A stretch of DNA of 64,000 bases, from positions 113,005 to 177,004 of the forward strand of contig NZ_QJJS01000010.1 in NCBI RefSeq assembly GCF_003201595.1, given 5' to 3'. This document shows positions 29,995-37,438 of this stretch, piece by piece (position 1 is the first letter of the stretch; the number at the start of each line of letters is the position of its first letter). This DNA comes from Sphaerotilus hippei (GTDB taxonomy: Bacteria; Pseudomonadota; Gammaproteobacteria; Burkholderiales; Burkholderiaceae_C). The notes beneath the pieces are model-generated. The model searched no databases and was not told the DNA's origin. It saw only the letters and a list, made by a program, of their open reading frames with translations. The position numbers and the translations under genes are program-made.

Positions 29995-30331
29995 CTACTT
30001 CTTGTGCGAAGTTGGTGGCGTTCGAACGAGACGAACATGATTCGTATTTGCTCCGTCAGTGCTTGCCCAAGCATCACTTGTGCCAATTGCCGATACGACG
30101 GATACGCCCTGGGCTTCTGGGGTCGAAGACCAGAATGCACCATCGGAGCTCCACTCAGGCTTGGTTGGAAATACGTTCAGGTTTTGCGATGGGTTATGGC
30201 AGTTCGGCTCGCGGAGCGTGAGCAGCTCTTTGCGCGTAGGAAGTCGCCAACGTTCGTCGATGGTTGATTTCCCCACCGCGAGCGCCTTGGCTTGCTGATA
30301 AGTCAGTCTGGGCCCAGGGTTTACTGCGTCT
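29995..30331 (-). pseudogene. DUF1566 (Lcl C-terminal) domain protein, cut by an IS end
   Basis: About 112 residues remain, including RWRLPTRKELLTL, FWSSTP and the terminal NHVRLVRTPPT, the hallmarks of the DUF1566 domain found in secreted or phage-tail associated proteins. The 5' part is missing: at 30331/30332 the sequence changes abruptly to the end of an IS3-family element, and any upstream start codon in frame lies inside the IS. GC content is lower than in the surrounding core genes, which suggests acquired DNA. Confidence 0.8.
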
Positions 30332-30635
30332 TGAACCGCCCCGGGATTCGTGGAGGCCCGTTGGGTTAAGTCAGGCCGCCACCTCGGTAGCCTGACTGGC
30401 GAGTTGCCGGTAGTAGTTTGCCTCGGCCTCGGCGGGTGGCACATAGCCGATGGGTGCGAGCAGGCGGTGGTTGTTGAACCAGTGCACCCATTCCAGGGTT
30501 GCCAGCTCTACCGCCTCCCTGGTCTTCCACGGTGCCCGACGGTGGATCAGCTCGGCTTTGTATAGGCCGTTGATCGTCTCGGCCAGCGCGTTGTCGTAGC
30601 TGTCGCCCTTGCGGCCGAGCTTACGGAGGGGTTCT
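30332..30635 (-). mobile_element. Truncated IS3-family insertion sequence, one end
   Basis: The element starts at 30332 with TGAACCGCCCCGGG, the same outward end as the element at 63895 with several base differences. Inside it on the minus strand is the 3' part of a transposase (stop at 30371-30373). Homology fades near 30635, so the other end and most of the transposase are lost. The IS interrupts the DUF1566 gene. Confidence 0.8.
30371..30613 (-). pseudogene. IS3-family transposase (OrfB), C-terminal fragment
   Basis: The fragment reads KGDSYDNALAETINGLYKAE and then a segment with EWVHWFNNHRLLAPIGYVPP and AEAEANYYRQL, typical of the end of the DDE integrase core of IS3 transposases (the last catalytic Glu lies in ALAETING). 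In a neighbouring frame just upstream, NPSVSS matches the preceding family sequence, so a frameshift lies near 30613. The element cannot transpose by itself. Confidence 0.8.
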
Positions 30636-30931
30636 TGATCGGATCCCCGTTCCCGATGGCCGTCCATCCCCGGTGCGGGTGGCTGATGCCTGTCGGGGGG
30701 CGATCCCGCGACTTATTGCCCGATGTGCTCCGCCTCTCGCGCACGAGCGAGGTGCTGGGGACGGTGCGGGGCCGTCGCCAGCGAAAATGCCGGCATGCAA
30801 GCTGCATCCGGGCCCGGGTGCCTCACGGCCGGGCGTTGACGCCGGTCGGTCGCCGCCGAGGGCGCGTGGCGATTCCGGGCCGGCCATGCGCTGGCGCTTC
30901 CATCCGATTCACCTTGACGAGATCCTGATCC
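30636..30931. other. Gap between IS relic and acyltransferase gene
   Basis: 296 bases with no supported gene. TTGAC (30836-30840) could be a -35 element for the acyltransferase, but no matching -10 box is seen. Composition returns here to the high GC of the core. Confidence 0.4.
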
Positions 30932-32071
30932 ATGTCCAAGTCCGCGGGAACGAGGCCGATGAGCGCCTCGTCGTCTGCTCCCCAGAAGATGATGGGGCTC
31001 GAAATCGTCCGCTTCCTCGCCGCGATGGCCGTGCTGATCTGGCACTACCAGCACTTCTGGCACCTGGGCACCGAGGTGCCGGATTTCGAGCGCAGCGCCC
31101 AGCCGCTGTACGTGCCGCTGCGCTGGCTCTATGAATACGGCGTCTATGGCGTGCAGGTGTTCTGGTGCATCAGCGGCTACATCTTCTTCTGGAAGTACAG
31201 CCGCATGATCGCCGAGGGCCGGATGGCGGCGCGCCAGTTCTTCATCCTGCGGCTGTCCCGGCTGTATCCGCTGCACCTGGTCACGCTGCTGCTGGTCGCG
31301 CTGCTGCAGGCGGTCTACTTCCCGCTGGCCAACGACTACTTCGTCTATGCGCACAATGACCTGCCGCACTTCCTGCTGCAGCTGTTCATGGCCAGCAACT
31401 GGGGCTTCGAGCAGGGTCCGAGCTTCAACGGGCCGATCTGGTCGATCTCGCTCGAGGTGATCGTCTACGCGCTCTTCTTCGTCGTGATGCGGCGCCTGGG
31501 GGCCTCGATCGGCATCACCTGCGTGCTGATCGCCGTCGGCGCCGGGGCCTTCCTGCTGAAGGTGCCGCACCAGGTCTTCCAGTGCGTGCTGTGCTTCTTC
31601 ATCGGCGGGCTGGCCGCCCAGGTCGGCCGCACCGGCTGGGTGCAGGCCCGCCGCGTGATGGTGGGGCGCGGGGTGCTGGCCTTGCTGCTCGCCGCTCCGT
31701 CGGTGGCGGGGGTGCTGGGCCTGTTCGCGCACCGGCCGGTGATCCAGCTGTTCATCGTCGCCTACACGCCGGTGCTGCTGTATTTCCTGGCCGAGCAGTG
31801 CACGATTCCCGCGCGCTTCGACCGGCTGCTGGACGTGGCGGGCAACGTCACCTATTCCAGCTACCTGATCCACTTCCCGATCCAGCTGATGATCGCCATC
31901 GGCTGTCGCCAGGCGGGCCTGCCGATCCCGAAGGAGAGCCCGCTGTTCCTGGCCGCCTTCCTCGGCGTGACGCTGGTGCTGTCGGTGCTGGTCTACCGGT
32001 ATTTCGAGGTGCCCTGCCAGAAGCTGATCCGCAACCGGCTGGGGCGCCGGCCCGCGCTGGTGCGGGCCTGA
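30932..32071 (+). CDS. Acyltransferase-3 family membrane protein
   Basis: A 379-residue protein with about ten hydrophobic helices. It begins with LEIVRFLAAMAVLIWHY, the classic first helix of acyltransferase-3 (OafA/NodX/ExoZ type) enzymes, whose histidine (HYQH) takes part in acyl transfer. WCISGYIFFWKYSR, LRLSRLYPLHL and GPIWSISLEVIVYALFF follow as in the family, and a late YSSYLIHFPIQL helix. Members O-acetylate or succinylate surface sugars, exopolysaccharides or peptidoglycan. The substrate is unknown and no polysaccharide cluster is adjacent. The Shine-Dalgarno sequence is weak. Confidence 0.88.
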   Translation: MSKSAGTRPMSASSSAPQKMMGLEIVRFLAAMAVLIWHYQHFWHLGTEVPDFERSAQPLYVPLRWLYEYGVYGVQVFWCISGYIFFWKYSRMIAEGRMAARQFFILRLSRLYPLHLVTLLLVALLQAVYFPLANDYFVYAHNDLPHFLLQLFMASNWGFEQGPSFNGPIWSISLEVIVYALFFVVMRRLGASIGITCVLIAVGAGAFLLKVPHQVFQCVLCFFIGGLAAQVGRTGWVQARRVMVGRGVLALLLAAPSVAGVLGLFAHRPVIQLFIVAYTPVLLYFLAEQCTIPARFDRLLDVAGNVTYSSYLIHFPIQLMIAIGCRQAGLPIPKESPLFLAAFLGVTLVLSVLVYRYFEVPCQKLIRNRLGRRPALVRA

Positions 32072-32079
32072 GGGTCGGG

Positions 32080-32100
32080 GCCGGGCCGCGACGGCCCGGC
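32080..32100. terminator. Hairpin between convergent acyltransferase and ETF-QO genes
   Basis: A perfect eight-bp GC stem (GCCGGGCC and complement) with a five-base loop fills most of the 34-base gap. It lacks a U-tract, so it is only a possible bidirectional terminator. Confidence 0.4.
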
Positions 32101-32105
32101 GCCCA

Positions 32106-33791
32106 TCACATGCCGGCGTAGTTGGGGCCACCGCCCCCCTCGGGCGTGACCCAGACGATGTTCTGGGTCGGATCCTTGATGTCGCAGGTCTTGCAGTGCA
32201 CGCAGTTCTGCGCGTTGATCTGCAGCCGGTCCGACTGGTCGTCGTTCTTGACGAACTCGTAGACGCCCGCCGGGCAGTAGCGGGCTTCCGGGCCGGCGAA
32301 CTTCGCCAGGTTGAGCTGCACCGGCACCGAGGCATCCTTGAGCGTCAGGTGCGCCGGCTGGTTCTCCTCGTGGTTGGTGTTGCTGATGAACACCGAGGAG
32401 AGCCGGTCGAAGGTCAGCTGGCCGTCGGGCTTGGGGTAGTCGATCGGGCTGCACTCGGCGGCCGCACGCAGGTAGAGGTGGTCCGGCGCGGGGCGGTGCA
32501 CGGTCCACGGCGGCGTGTCCACGCCCAGCTTGGGCAGCAGCCAGTGCTCCACGCCGGTCATCAGCGAGCCGACGTGGAAGCCCTTCTTGAACCACTGCTT
32601 GAAGTTCTTCGAGCGCATCAGCTCGGCATGCAGCCAGCTCTGCTCGAAGGCGGCCGGGTAGGCGTCCAGTTCGTCGTGGCTGCGGCCGGCGGCCAGGGCC
32701 TCGAAGGCCGCTTCGGCGGCGAGCATGCCGGTCTTGATGGCCGCGTGGCTGCCCTTGATGCGCGCGGCGTTGAGCGTGCCGGCGTCGCAGCCCACCAGCG
32801 CGCCGCCCGGGAACACGAGCTTGGGCAGGCTCAGGATGCCGCCGGCCGTGATCGCGCGGGCGCCGTAGCCGATGCGCTTGCCCCCCTCGAGGTGCGCGCG
32901 GATGGCCGGATGGGTCTTCCAGCGCTGCATCTCCTCGAACGGCGACAGCCAGGGGTTCTTGTAGTCCAGCCCGGTGACGAAGCCCAGCGTCACCTTGTTG
33001 CCCTCGAGGTGGTAGAGGAAGCCGCCGCCGTAGGTCTCGGTGTCCATCGGCCAGCCGGCGGTGTGCACCACCAGGCCGGGCCGGGCCTTGGCCGGATCGA
33101 TCTCCCACAGCTCCTTGATGCCCAGCGCGTAGCTCTGCGGGTCACGGCCCGCGTCGAGCTTGAAATGCGCGATCAGCTGCTTGCCCAGGTGGCCGCGTGC
33201 GCCTTCGGCGAAGATCGTGTACTTGCCGCACAGCTCCATGCCGAGCTGGAAGTGGTCGGTCGGCTCGCCATCCTTGCCCAGGCCGAGGTTGCCGGTGGCC
33301 ACGCCACGCACGCGCCCCTGCTCGTCATGCAGCACCTCGGCGGCGGTGAAGCCCGGGAAGATCTCCACGCCCAGCGCTTCGGCCTGCTCGCCCAGCCAGC
33401 GGGTGAAGGCCCCGAGGCTGACGACGTAGTTGCCGTCGTTGTGGAAGCACTCGGGCACGAGGAAGTCGGGCGTGCGCTTCGCGCCGGTCTGCGACAGGAT
33501 CAGCACCTCGTCGCCGCTCACCGGCTGGTTCAGCGGTGCGCCACGCTCCTTCCAGTCGGGGAACAGTTCGGTGAGGGCGCGCGGGTCCATGACGGCGCCC
33601 GACAGGGTGTGCGCGCCCGGCTCGGAGCCTTTCTCGAGCACCACCACGCTGACTTCCGTGCCTTGCTGCGCGGCCAGCTGCTTGAGGCGGATCGCCGTCG
33701 ACAACCCGCCCGGGCCGGCGCCGACGATCACCACGTCGTAGTCCATCGATTCGCGTGGGCCGTACTGGGCGAGCAGGTCCTGGGAAGTCAT
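32106..33791 (-). CDS. Electron transfer flavoprotein-ubiquinone oxidoreductase
   Basis: Membrane-associated flavoprotein that passes electrons from ETF, reduced by acyl-CoA and other dehydrogenases, to ubiquinone. The 561-residue protein has the FAD-binding start DYDVVIVGAGPGGLSTAIRL (residues 17-36), KGSEPGAHTLSGAVMDP, the quinone-site region GGGFLYHLEGNKVTLGFVTG, and a C-terminal [4Fe-4S] ferredoxin-like part with QNCVHCKTCDIKDP. This length and domain order match ETF-QO (ETFDH/EtfD), not the shorter FixC. A long palindrome in the divergent promoter region suggests control with the neighbouring SDR gene. Confidence 0.96.
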   Translation of the reverse strand: MTSQDLLAQYGPRESMDYDVVIVGAGPGGLSTAIRLKQLAAQQGTEVSVVVLEKGSEPGAHTLSGAVMDPRALTELFPDWKERGAPLNQPVSGDEVLILSQTGAKRTPDFLVPECFHNDGNYVVSLGAFTRWLGEQAEALGVEIFPGFTAAEVLHDEQGRVRGVATGNLGLGKDGEPTDHFQLGMELCGKYTIFAEGARGHLGKQLIAHFKLDAGRDPQSYALGIKELWEIDPAKARPGLVVHTAGWPMDTETYGGGFLYHLEGNKVTLGFVTGLDYKNPWLSPFEEMQRWKTHPAIRAHLEGGKRIGYGARAITAGGILSLPKLVFPGGALVGCDAGTLNAARIKGSHAAIKTGMLAAEAAFEALAAGRSHDELDAYPAAFEQSWLHAELMRSKNFKQWFKKGFHVGSLMTGVEHWLLPKLGVDTPPWTVHRPAPDHLYLRAAAECSPIDYPKPDGQLTFDRLSSVFISNTNHEENQPAHLTLKDASVPVQLNLAKFAGPEARYCPAGVYEFVKNDDQSDRLQINAQNCVHCKTCDIKDPTQNIVWVTPEGGGGPNYAGM

Positions 33792-33862
33792 GCGTGTCCT
33801 TGAGAGAATTCGGGTGTGCAGGCTGCGGGCCTGCCGATGCAGCCCGGGATTCTAGCGGCTTG

Positions 33863-33900
33863 CCGGTACAAAAAAGCACGATCGTACTTTTTTGTGCCGG
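33863..33900. promoter_or_regulatory. 38-bp near-perfect palindrome, probable operator
   Basis: The arms CCGGTACAAAAAAGCACGA and TCGTACTTTTTTGTGCCGG are complementary except at two positions, centred on ACGATCGT between 33881 and 33882. It lies between the divergent ETF-QO gene and the SDR gene, 72 and 100 bases from their starts. The structure suits a dimeric repressor of the TetR type that controls fatty-acid or acyl-CoA oxidation genes; that assignment is inference. Confidence 0.65.
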
Positions 33901-33999
33901 GCGGCCTTTCCAGGGTCCGATCCGGACTGCTGTTGCGTGGATCGAGCCCGGTCGGCCCGTGCTATCGTCATCGCAGCACAGAACAAAAAGGACCCCACC

Positions 34000-34782
34000 A
34001 TGAGCTATCCCATCGATCTGTCGGGCCGTGTGGCCCTGGTGTCCGGCGCCTCCGGCGGCCTGGGCGCCCAGTTCGCCCGCGTGCTCGCACGCGCTGGCGC
34101 CGCCGTGGTGCTGGCGGGTCGGCCCAGCGACCGGCTCAAGGAGCTGCGAGCCGAGATCGAGGCCAACGACGGTGACGCTCACGTGGTGAGCCTGGACGTG
34201 ACCGACCTGGCCAGCATCAAGTCGGCCGTCGCTCATGCCGAGACCGAGGTCGGCACGCTCGACATCCTGATCAACAACTCCGGGGTCACCAGCACGAACA
34301 AGCTGGTCGACGTCACCGAGCAGGAATACGACGACATCTTCGACGCCAACGTGCGGGGCGGCTTCTTCCTGGCCCAGGAGGTCGGCAAGCGCATGATCGC
34401 CCGGGCCCGCGGCGCGGCACCCGGCACCTTCGCTGGCGGGCGCATCGTCAACATCGCCTCGATGGCCGGCCTGAAGGCCGTCAGCCAGATCGGCGTCTAC
34501 TCGATGAGCAAGGCCGCGGTCATCCACATGACCCGCGCGATGGCGCTGGAGTGGGGCCGCCACGGCATCAACGTCAACGCGATCTGCCCGGGCTACATCG
34601 ACACCGGCGACAACCACCACCACTGGGCCTCCGAGGCGGGCGAGCGGCTGGTGCAGTCGCTGCCGCGCAAGCGCCTGGGCACGCCCGTCGACCTCGATCC
34701 GGTGCTGCTGATGCTGTGCGCCCGCGAGAGCCATTTCATCAATGGCGCGATCATCCAGGCCGATGACGGCTACAGCCTCTGA
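34000..34782 (+). CDS. Short-chain dehydrogenase/reductase
   Basis: A 260-residue SDR oxidoreductase. The cofactor motif VSGASGGLGAQFARVLARAG (residues 14-33), the NNSG segment LINNSGVTS, and the catalytic Ser in NIASMAGL with Tyr-x3-Lys in YSMSKAAVIH are all present. It resembles 3-hydroxyacyl-CoA or 3-oxoacyl reductases used in fatty-acid metabolism, but the substrate cannot be read from the sequence. AAAGGA gives a good ribosome binding site. Facing an ETF-QO gene across a shared palindrome supports a link to acyl-CoA oxidation. The next gene starts seven bases after its stop. Confidence 0.92.
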   Translation: MSYPIDLSGRVALVSGASGGLGAQFARVLARAGAAVVLAGRPSDRLKELRAEIEANDGDAHVVSLDVTDLASIKSAVAHAETEVGTLDILINNSGVTSTNKLVDVTEQEYDDIFDANVRGGFFLAQEVGKRMIARARGAAPGTFAGGRIVNIASMAGLKAVSQIGVYSMSKAAVIHMTRAMALEWGRHGINVNAICPGYIDTGDNHHHWASEAGERLVQSLPRKRLGTPVDLDPVLLMLCARESHFINGAIIQADDGYSL

Positions 34783-34789
34783 GTCGACG

Positions 34790-35476
34790 ATGAGCGACGT
34801 GACGAGCCACCCCGCACGACCGGCCGTGCGGGCCCTGACCGCGCTGGAGGCCCGGGTCCTGGCGGTGCTGGTGGAAAAGCAGGCCACGGTGCCCGACACC
34901 TACCCGATGTCGATCAACGCGCTGATCGGCGGCTGCAATCAGAAGACCGCGCGCGATCCGGTCATGGCCGTGGCCGAGGGGGACGTGCTGCTGGCGCTGG
35001 ACGGCCTGAAGTCGCTGCACCTGGTGCTGGAGTCCAGCGGCAGCCGGGTGGTGCGCTACGAGCACAACCTCGGCCGCGTCTACGGCGTGCCCGGGCAGGC
35101 GGTCGCGCTGCTGGCCATGCTGATGCTGCGCGGCCCGCAGACGGCCGCCGAGCTGCGCCTGCACTGCGAGCGGCTGCACCGTTTTGCCGACGTGTCCTCG
35201 GTCGAGGGTTTTCTCGACGAGCTGATGGAGCGCCAGCCGGCGCGTGTCGTGCGGCTGCCGCGTGCGCCCGGGGCCCGCGAGGCCCGCTGGGCCCACCTGC
35301 TGTGCGGCGAGGTCGACCTCGGCCCGGTGGCAGCGGGGGTGGCGCCCACCGGAGTCACCGAGGAGCTGCAGCTGCTGCGTGCCGAGCAGGCGCAGCTGCG
35401 CGACGAGGTGCGCCGGCTGAGCCAGCGGCTCGCGCAGCTCGAGGACCAGCTCGGCGTGAGCCGCGAGGAGGCCTGA
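34790..35476 (+). CDS. YceH family (DUF480) protein
   Basis: A 228-residue protein with two winged-helix domains. It contains LTALEARVLAVLVEKQATVPDTYPMSINAL and GCNQKTARDPVM, the strongly conserved start of the YceH/DUF480 family, and later a second wing region with RGPQTAAELRLHCERLH. The last 35 residues form a predicted coiled coil (LLRAEQAQLRDEVRRLSQRL). The cellular role of the family is not established. It is closely packed between the SDR and a thioesterase gene, so the three are likely cotranscribed. Confidence 0.92.
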   Translation: MSDVTSHPARPAVRALTALEARVLAVLVEKQATVPDTYPMSINALIGGCNQKTARDPVMAVAEGDVLLALDGLKSLHLVLESSGSRVVRYEHNLGRVYGVPGQAVALLAMLMLRGPQTAAELRLHCERLHRFADVSSVEGFLDELMERQPARVVRLPRAPGAREARWAHLLCGEVDLGPVAAGVAPTGVTEELQLLRAEQAQLRDEVRRLSQRLAQLEDQLGVSREEA

Positions 35477-35477
35477 G

Positions 35478-35906
35478 ATGCGCTTCGATCTGCCCGAGGA
35501 CCGGCGCCTGGTCTTCGAGATGATCATCCCGATCCGCTGGGGCGACATGGACGCCTACGGGCACGTCAACAACGCGGTCTACTTCCGCTACCTCGAGACG
35601 GTGCGGGTCGAGTGGCTGCGCTCGCTGACGCTGATGCCCGAGCCGGGCTCGCAGGGCCAGGGGCCGGTGATCGTCAACGCCTTCTGCAGCTTCCATCGCC
35701 AGCTCGCGCATCCCGGCGACGTGCTGGCCCGCCAGTACGTCGGCCAGGTCGGCCGCAGCAGCGTGCAGACCTACACGACGCTGTCGCGCCACGATGCCCC
35801 GGACGAGGTCTGCGCCAGCGGCGGCGCCAAGGTGGTCTGGGTCGATCTGCGCGAGCAGGTGTCGCGCCCGCTGCCCGAGTCGCTGCGCCAGGCGATCGGC
35901 GCCTGA
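35478..35906 (+). CDS. Acyl-CoA thioesterase, 4HBT hotdog family
   Basis: A 142-residue hotdog-fold protein with the YbgC/FadM-like motif IRWGDMDAYGHVNNAVYFRYLE (catalytic Asp in GDMD). Enzymes of this type hydrolyse acyl-CoA or 4-hydroxybenzoyl-CoA esters. Its ATG is next to the stop of the preceding gene (TGAGATG), so it is coupled to yceH and probably to the SDR gene upstream. The exact thioester is unknown. Confidence 0.93.
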   Translation: MRFDLPEDRRLVFEMIIPIRWGDMDAYGHVNNAVYFRYLETVRVEWLRSLTLMPEPGSQGQGPVIVNAFCSFHRQLAHPGDVLARQYVGQVGRSSVQTYTTLSRHDAPDEVCASGGAKVVWVDLREQVSRPLPESLRQAIGA

Positions 35907-35965
35907 TCGCGGGCCCGCCGGCCGTGCCGGCCTGACCGGGCGGCACGCTGAGACAATGCCGGCCC

Positions 35966-37414
35966 ATGTCCGATCGATTCCTGCTCTGGGCGCTGCTGCT
36001 GGTGGCGGCGCTGCACCTGCTGCTCTGGCTGTGGCGCAGCTTCAGCCCGACCCGCTCGCTGGCCCTCGAGGACGCGCTGGCCGATGCCGTCGAGTCGGTG
36101 CTGCGCGAGAGCGCCGAAGCGTCGGCTCGTGCCCGCGCGCTCGAGGCCGAGCGCCTGGAGCGCAGCCTGCGCGAGGAGGTGCAGGGCAGCGCCCGCGGCA
36201 CCCGCCAGGAGCTGGGGGCCACGCTGGCCGATTTCCAGCGCCTGCTGATGCTGCAGTCCGGTGACGGCCTGCGGACCCAGAACGAGCAGATCGACGCCTT
36301 GCGCCTGCAGCTCGCCGGCCTGCAGCAGGGCCAGGCCGACAGCCTGCAGAGCTTCGCCCGCCAGCAGCACGAGCAGCTGCACCTGCTGACCGAGGCCAAC
36401 GACCGCCGCCTGGCCACGCTGCAGCAGGGCATCGAGCAGCGCCTGGTGACGCTGCAGGCCGGCGTGGACCAGCGCCTGGGCGCGATGCAGGCCGACAACG
36501 AGCGCAAGCTCGAGCAGATGCGCGCCACCGTCGACGAGAAGCTGCACGCCACGCTGGAGCAGCGTCTGGGCGAGAGCTTCAGGCAGGTGGCCGACCGGCT
36601 CGAGCAGGTCCACCGCGGCCTGGGCGAGATGCAGCACCTGGCCCAGGGCGTGGGCGACCTCAAGCGGGTGCTGAGCAACGTGAAGTCGCGCGGCCTGCTC
36701 GGCGAGGTGCAGCTGGCCGCGCTGCTCGAGCAGGTCTTCACGATCGAGCAGTACGCGACCAACGTGGCCACCGTGCCGGGCAGCGGCGAACGGGTCGAGT
36801 TCGCGATCCGCCTGCCCGGGCGCGGCAGCACCGCGACCGACGCGCCGGTCTGGCTGCCCATCGACGCCAAGTTCCCGCGCGAGGACTACGAGCGCCTGCT
36901 CGACGCGCAGGACCGGGCCGACCGCGAGGCCGCCGAGCAGTCCGCGCGTGCGCTGGAGCAGCGCATCCGCGACGAGGCGCGATCGATCGCCGCCAAGTAC
37001 CTGGCGCCGCCGCACACCACCGACTTCGCGATCCTCTTCCTGCCCACCGAAGGCCTGTACGCCGAGCTGCTGCGCCGCCCCGGCCTGAGCGAGGCGCTGC
37101 AGCGCGAACACCGCGTCACGCTGGCCGGACCGACCACGCTGCTGGCCATGCTCAACAGCCTGCAGATGGGCTTTCGAACGCTGGCGCTGGAGCGCCGCAG
37201 CTCCGAGGTCTGGAAGGTGCTCGGCGCGGTCAAGACCGAGTTCGGCAAGTTCGGCGAGGTGCTGGAGAAGACCCGCAAGAAGCTGCAGGAAGCCAGCAAC
37301 ACCATCGATGCGGCCGAGGTGCGCACCCGCGCGATGAGCCGCCAGCTGCGCAGCGTCGAGGCGCTGTCCGACGACGAGGCCGCCCGCCTGCTGAAGGCGC
37401 CCGAGCCGGATTGA
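35966..37414 (+). CDS. rmuC: DNA recombination protein RmuC
   Basis: A 482-residue protein limiting inversion at short inverted repeats; it resembles a nuclease. It has an N-terminal membrane helix (about residues 4-22), a long Gln/Ala/Leu-rich coiled coil (about 40-220), then the RmuC domain with SRGLLGEVQLAALLEQVF, VWLPIDAKFPREDYERLL and DFAILFLPTEGLYAEL. A GACAAT box (35952-35957) lies eight bases before the ATG. It converges with mnmC, leaving 24 bases between them. Confidence 0.95.
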   Translation: MSDRFLLWALLLVAALHLLLWLWRSFSPTRSLALEDALADAVESVLRESAEASARARALEAERLERSLREEVQGSARGTRQELGATLADFQRLLMLQSGDGLRTQNEQIDALRLQLAGLQQGQADSLQSFARQQHEQLHLLTEANDRRLATLQQGIEQRLVTLQAGVDQRLGAMQADNERKLEQMRATVDEKLHATLEQRLGESFRQVADRLEQVHRGLGEMQHLAQGVGDLKRVLSNVKSRGLLGEVQLAALLEQVFTIEQYATNVATVPGSGERVEFAIRLPGRGSTATDAPVWLPIDAKFPREDYERLLDAQDRADREAAEQSARALEQRIRDEARSIAAKYLAPPHTTDFAILFLPTEGLYAELLRRPGLSEALQREHRVTLAGPTTLLAMLNSLQMGFRTLALERRSSEVWKVLGAVKTEFGKFGEVLEKTRKKLQEASNTIDAAEVRTRAMSRQLRSVEALSDDEAARLLKAPEPD

Positions 37415-37438
37415 CGCCGGCGCCGGGCGAGCTCGCCT

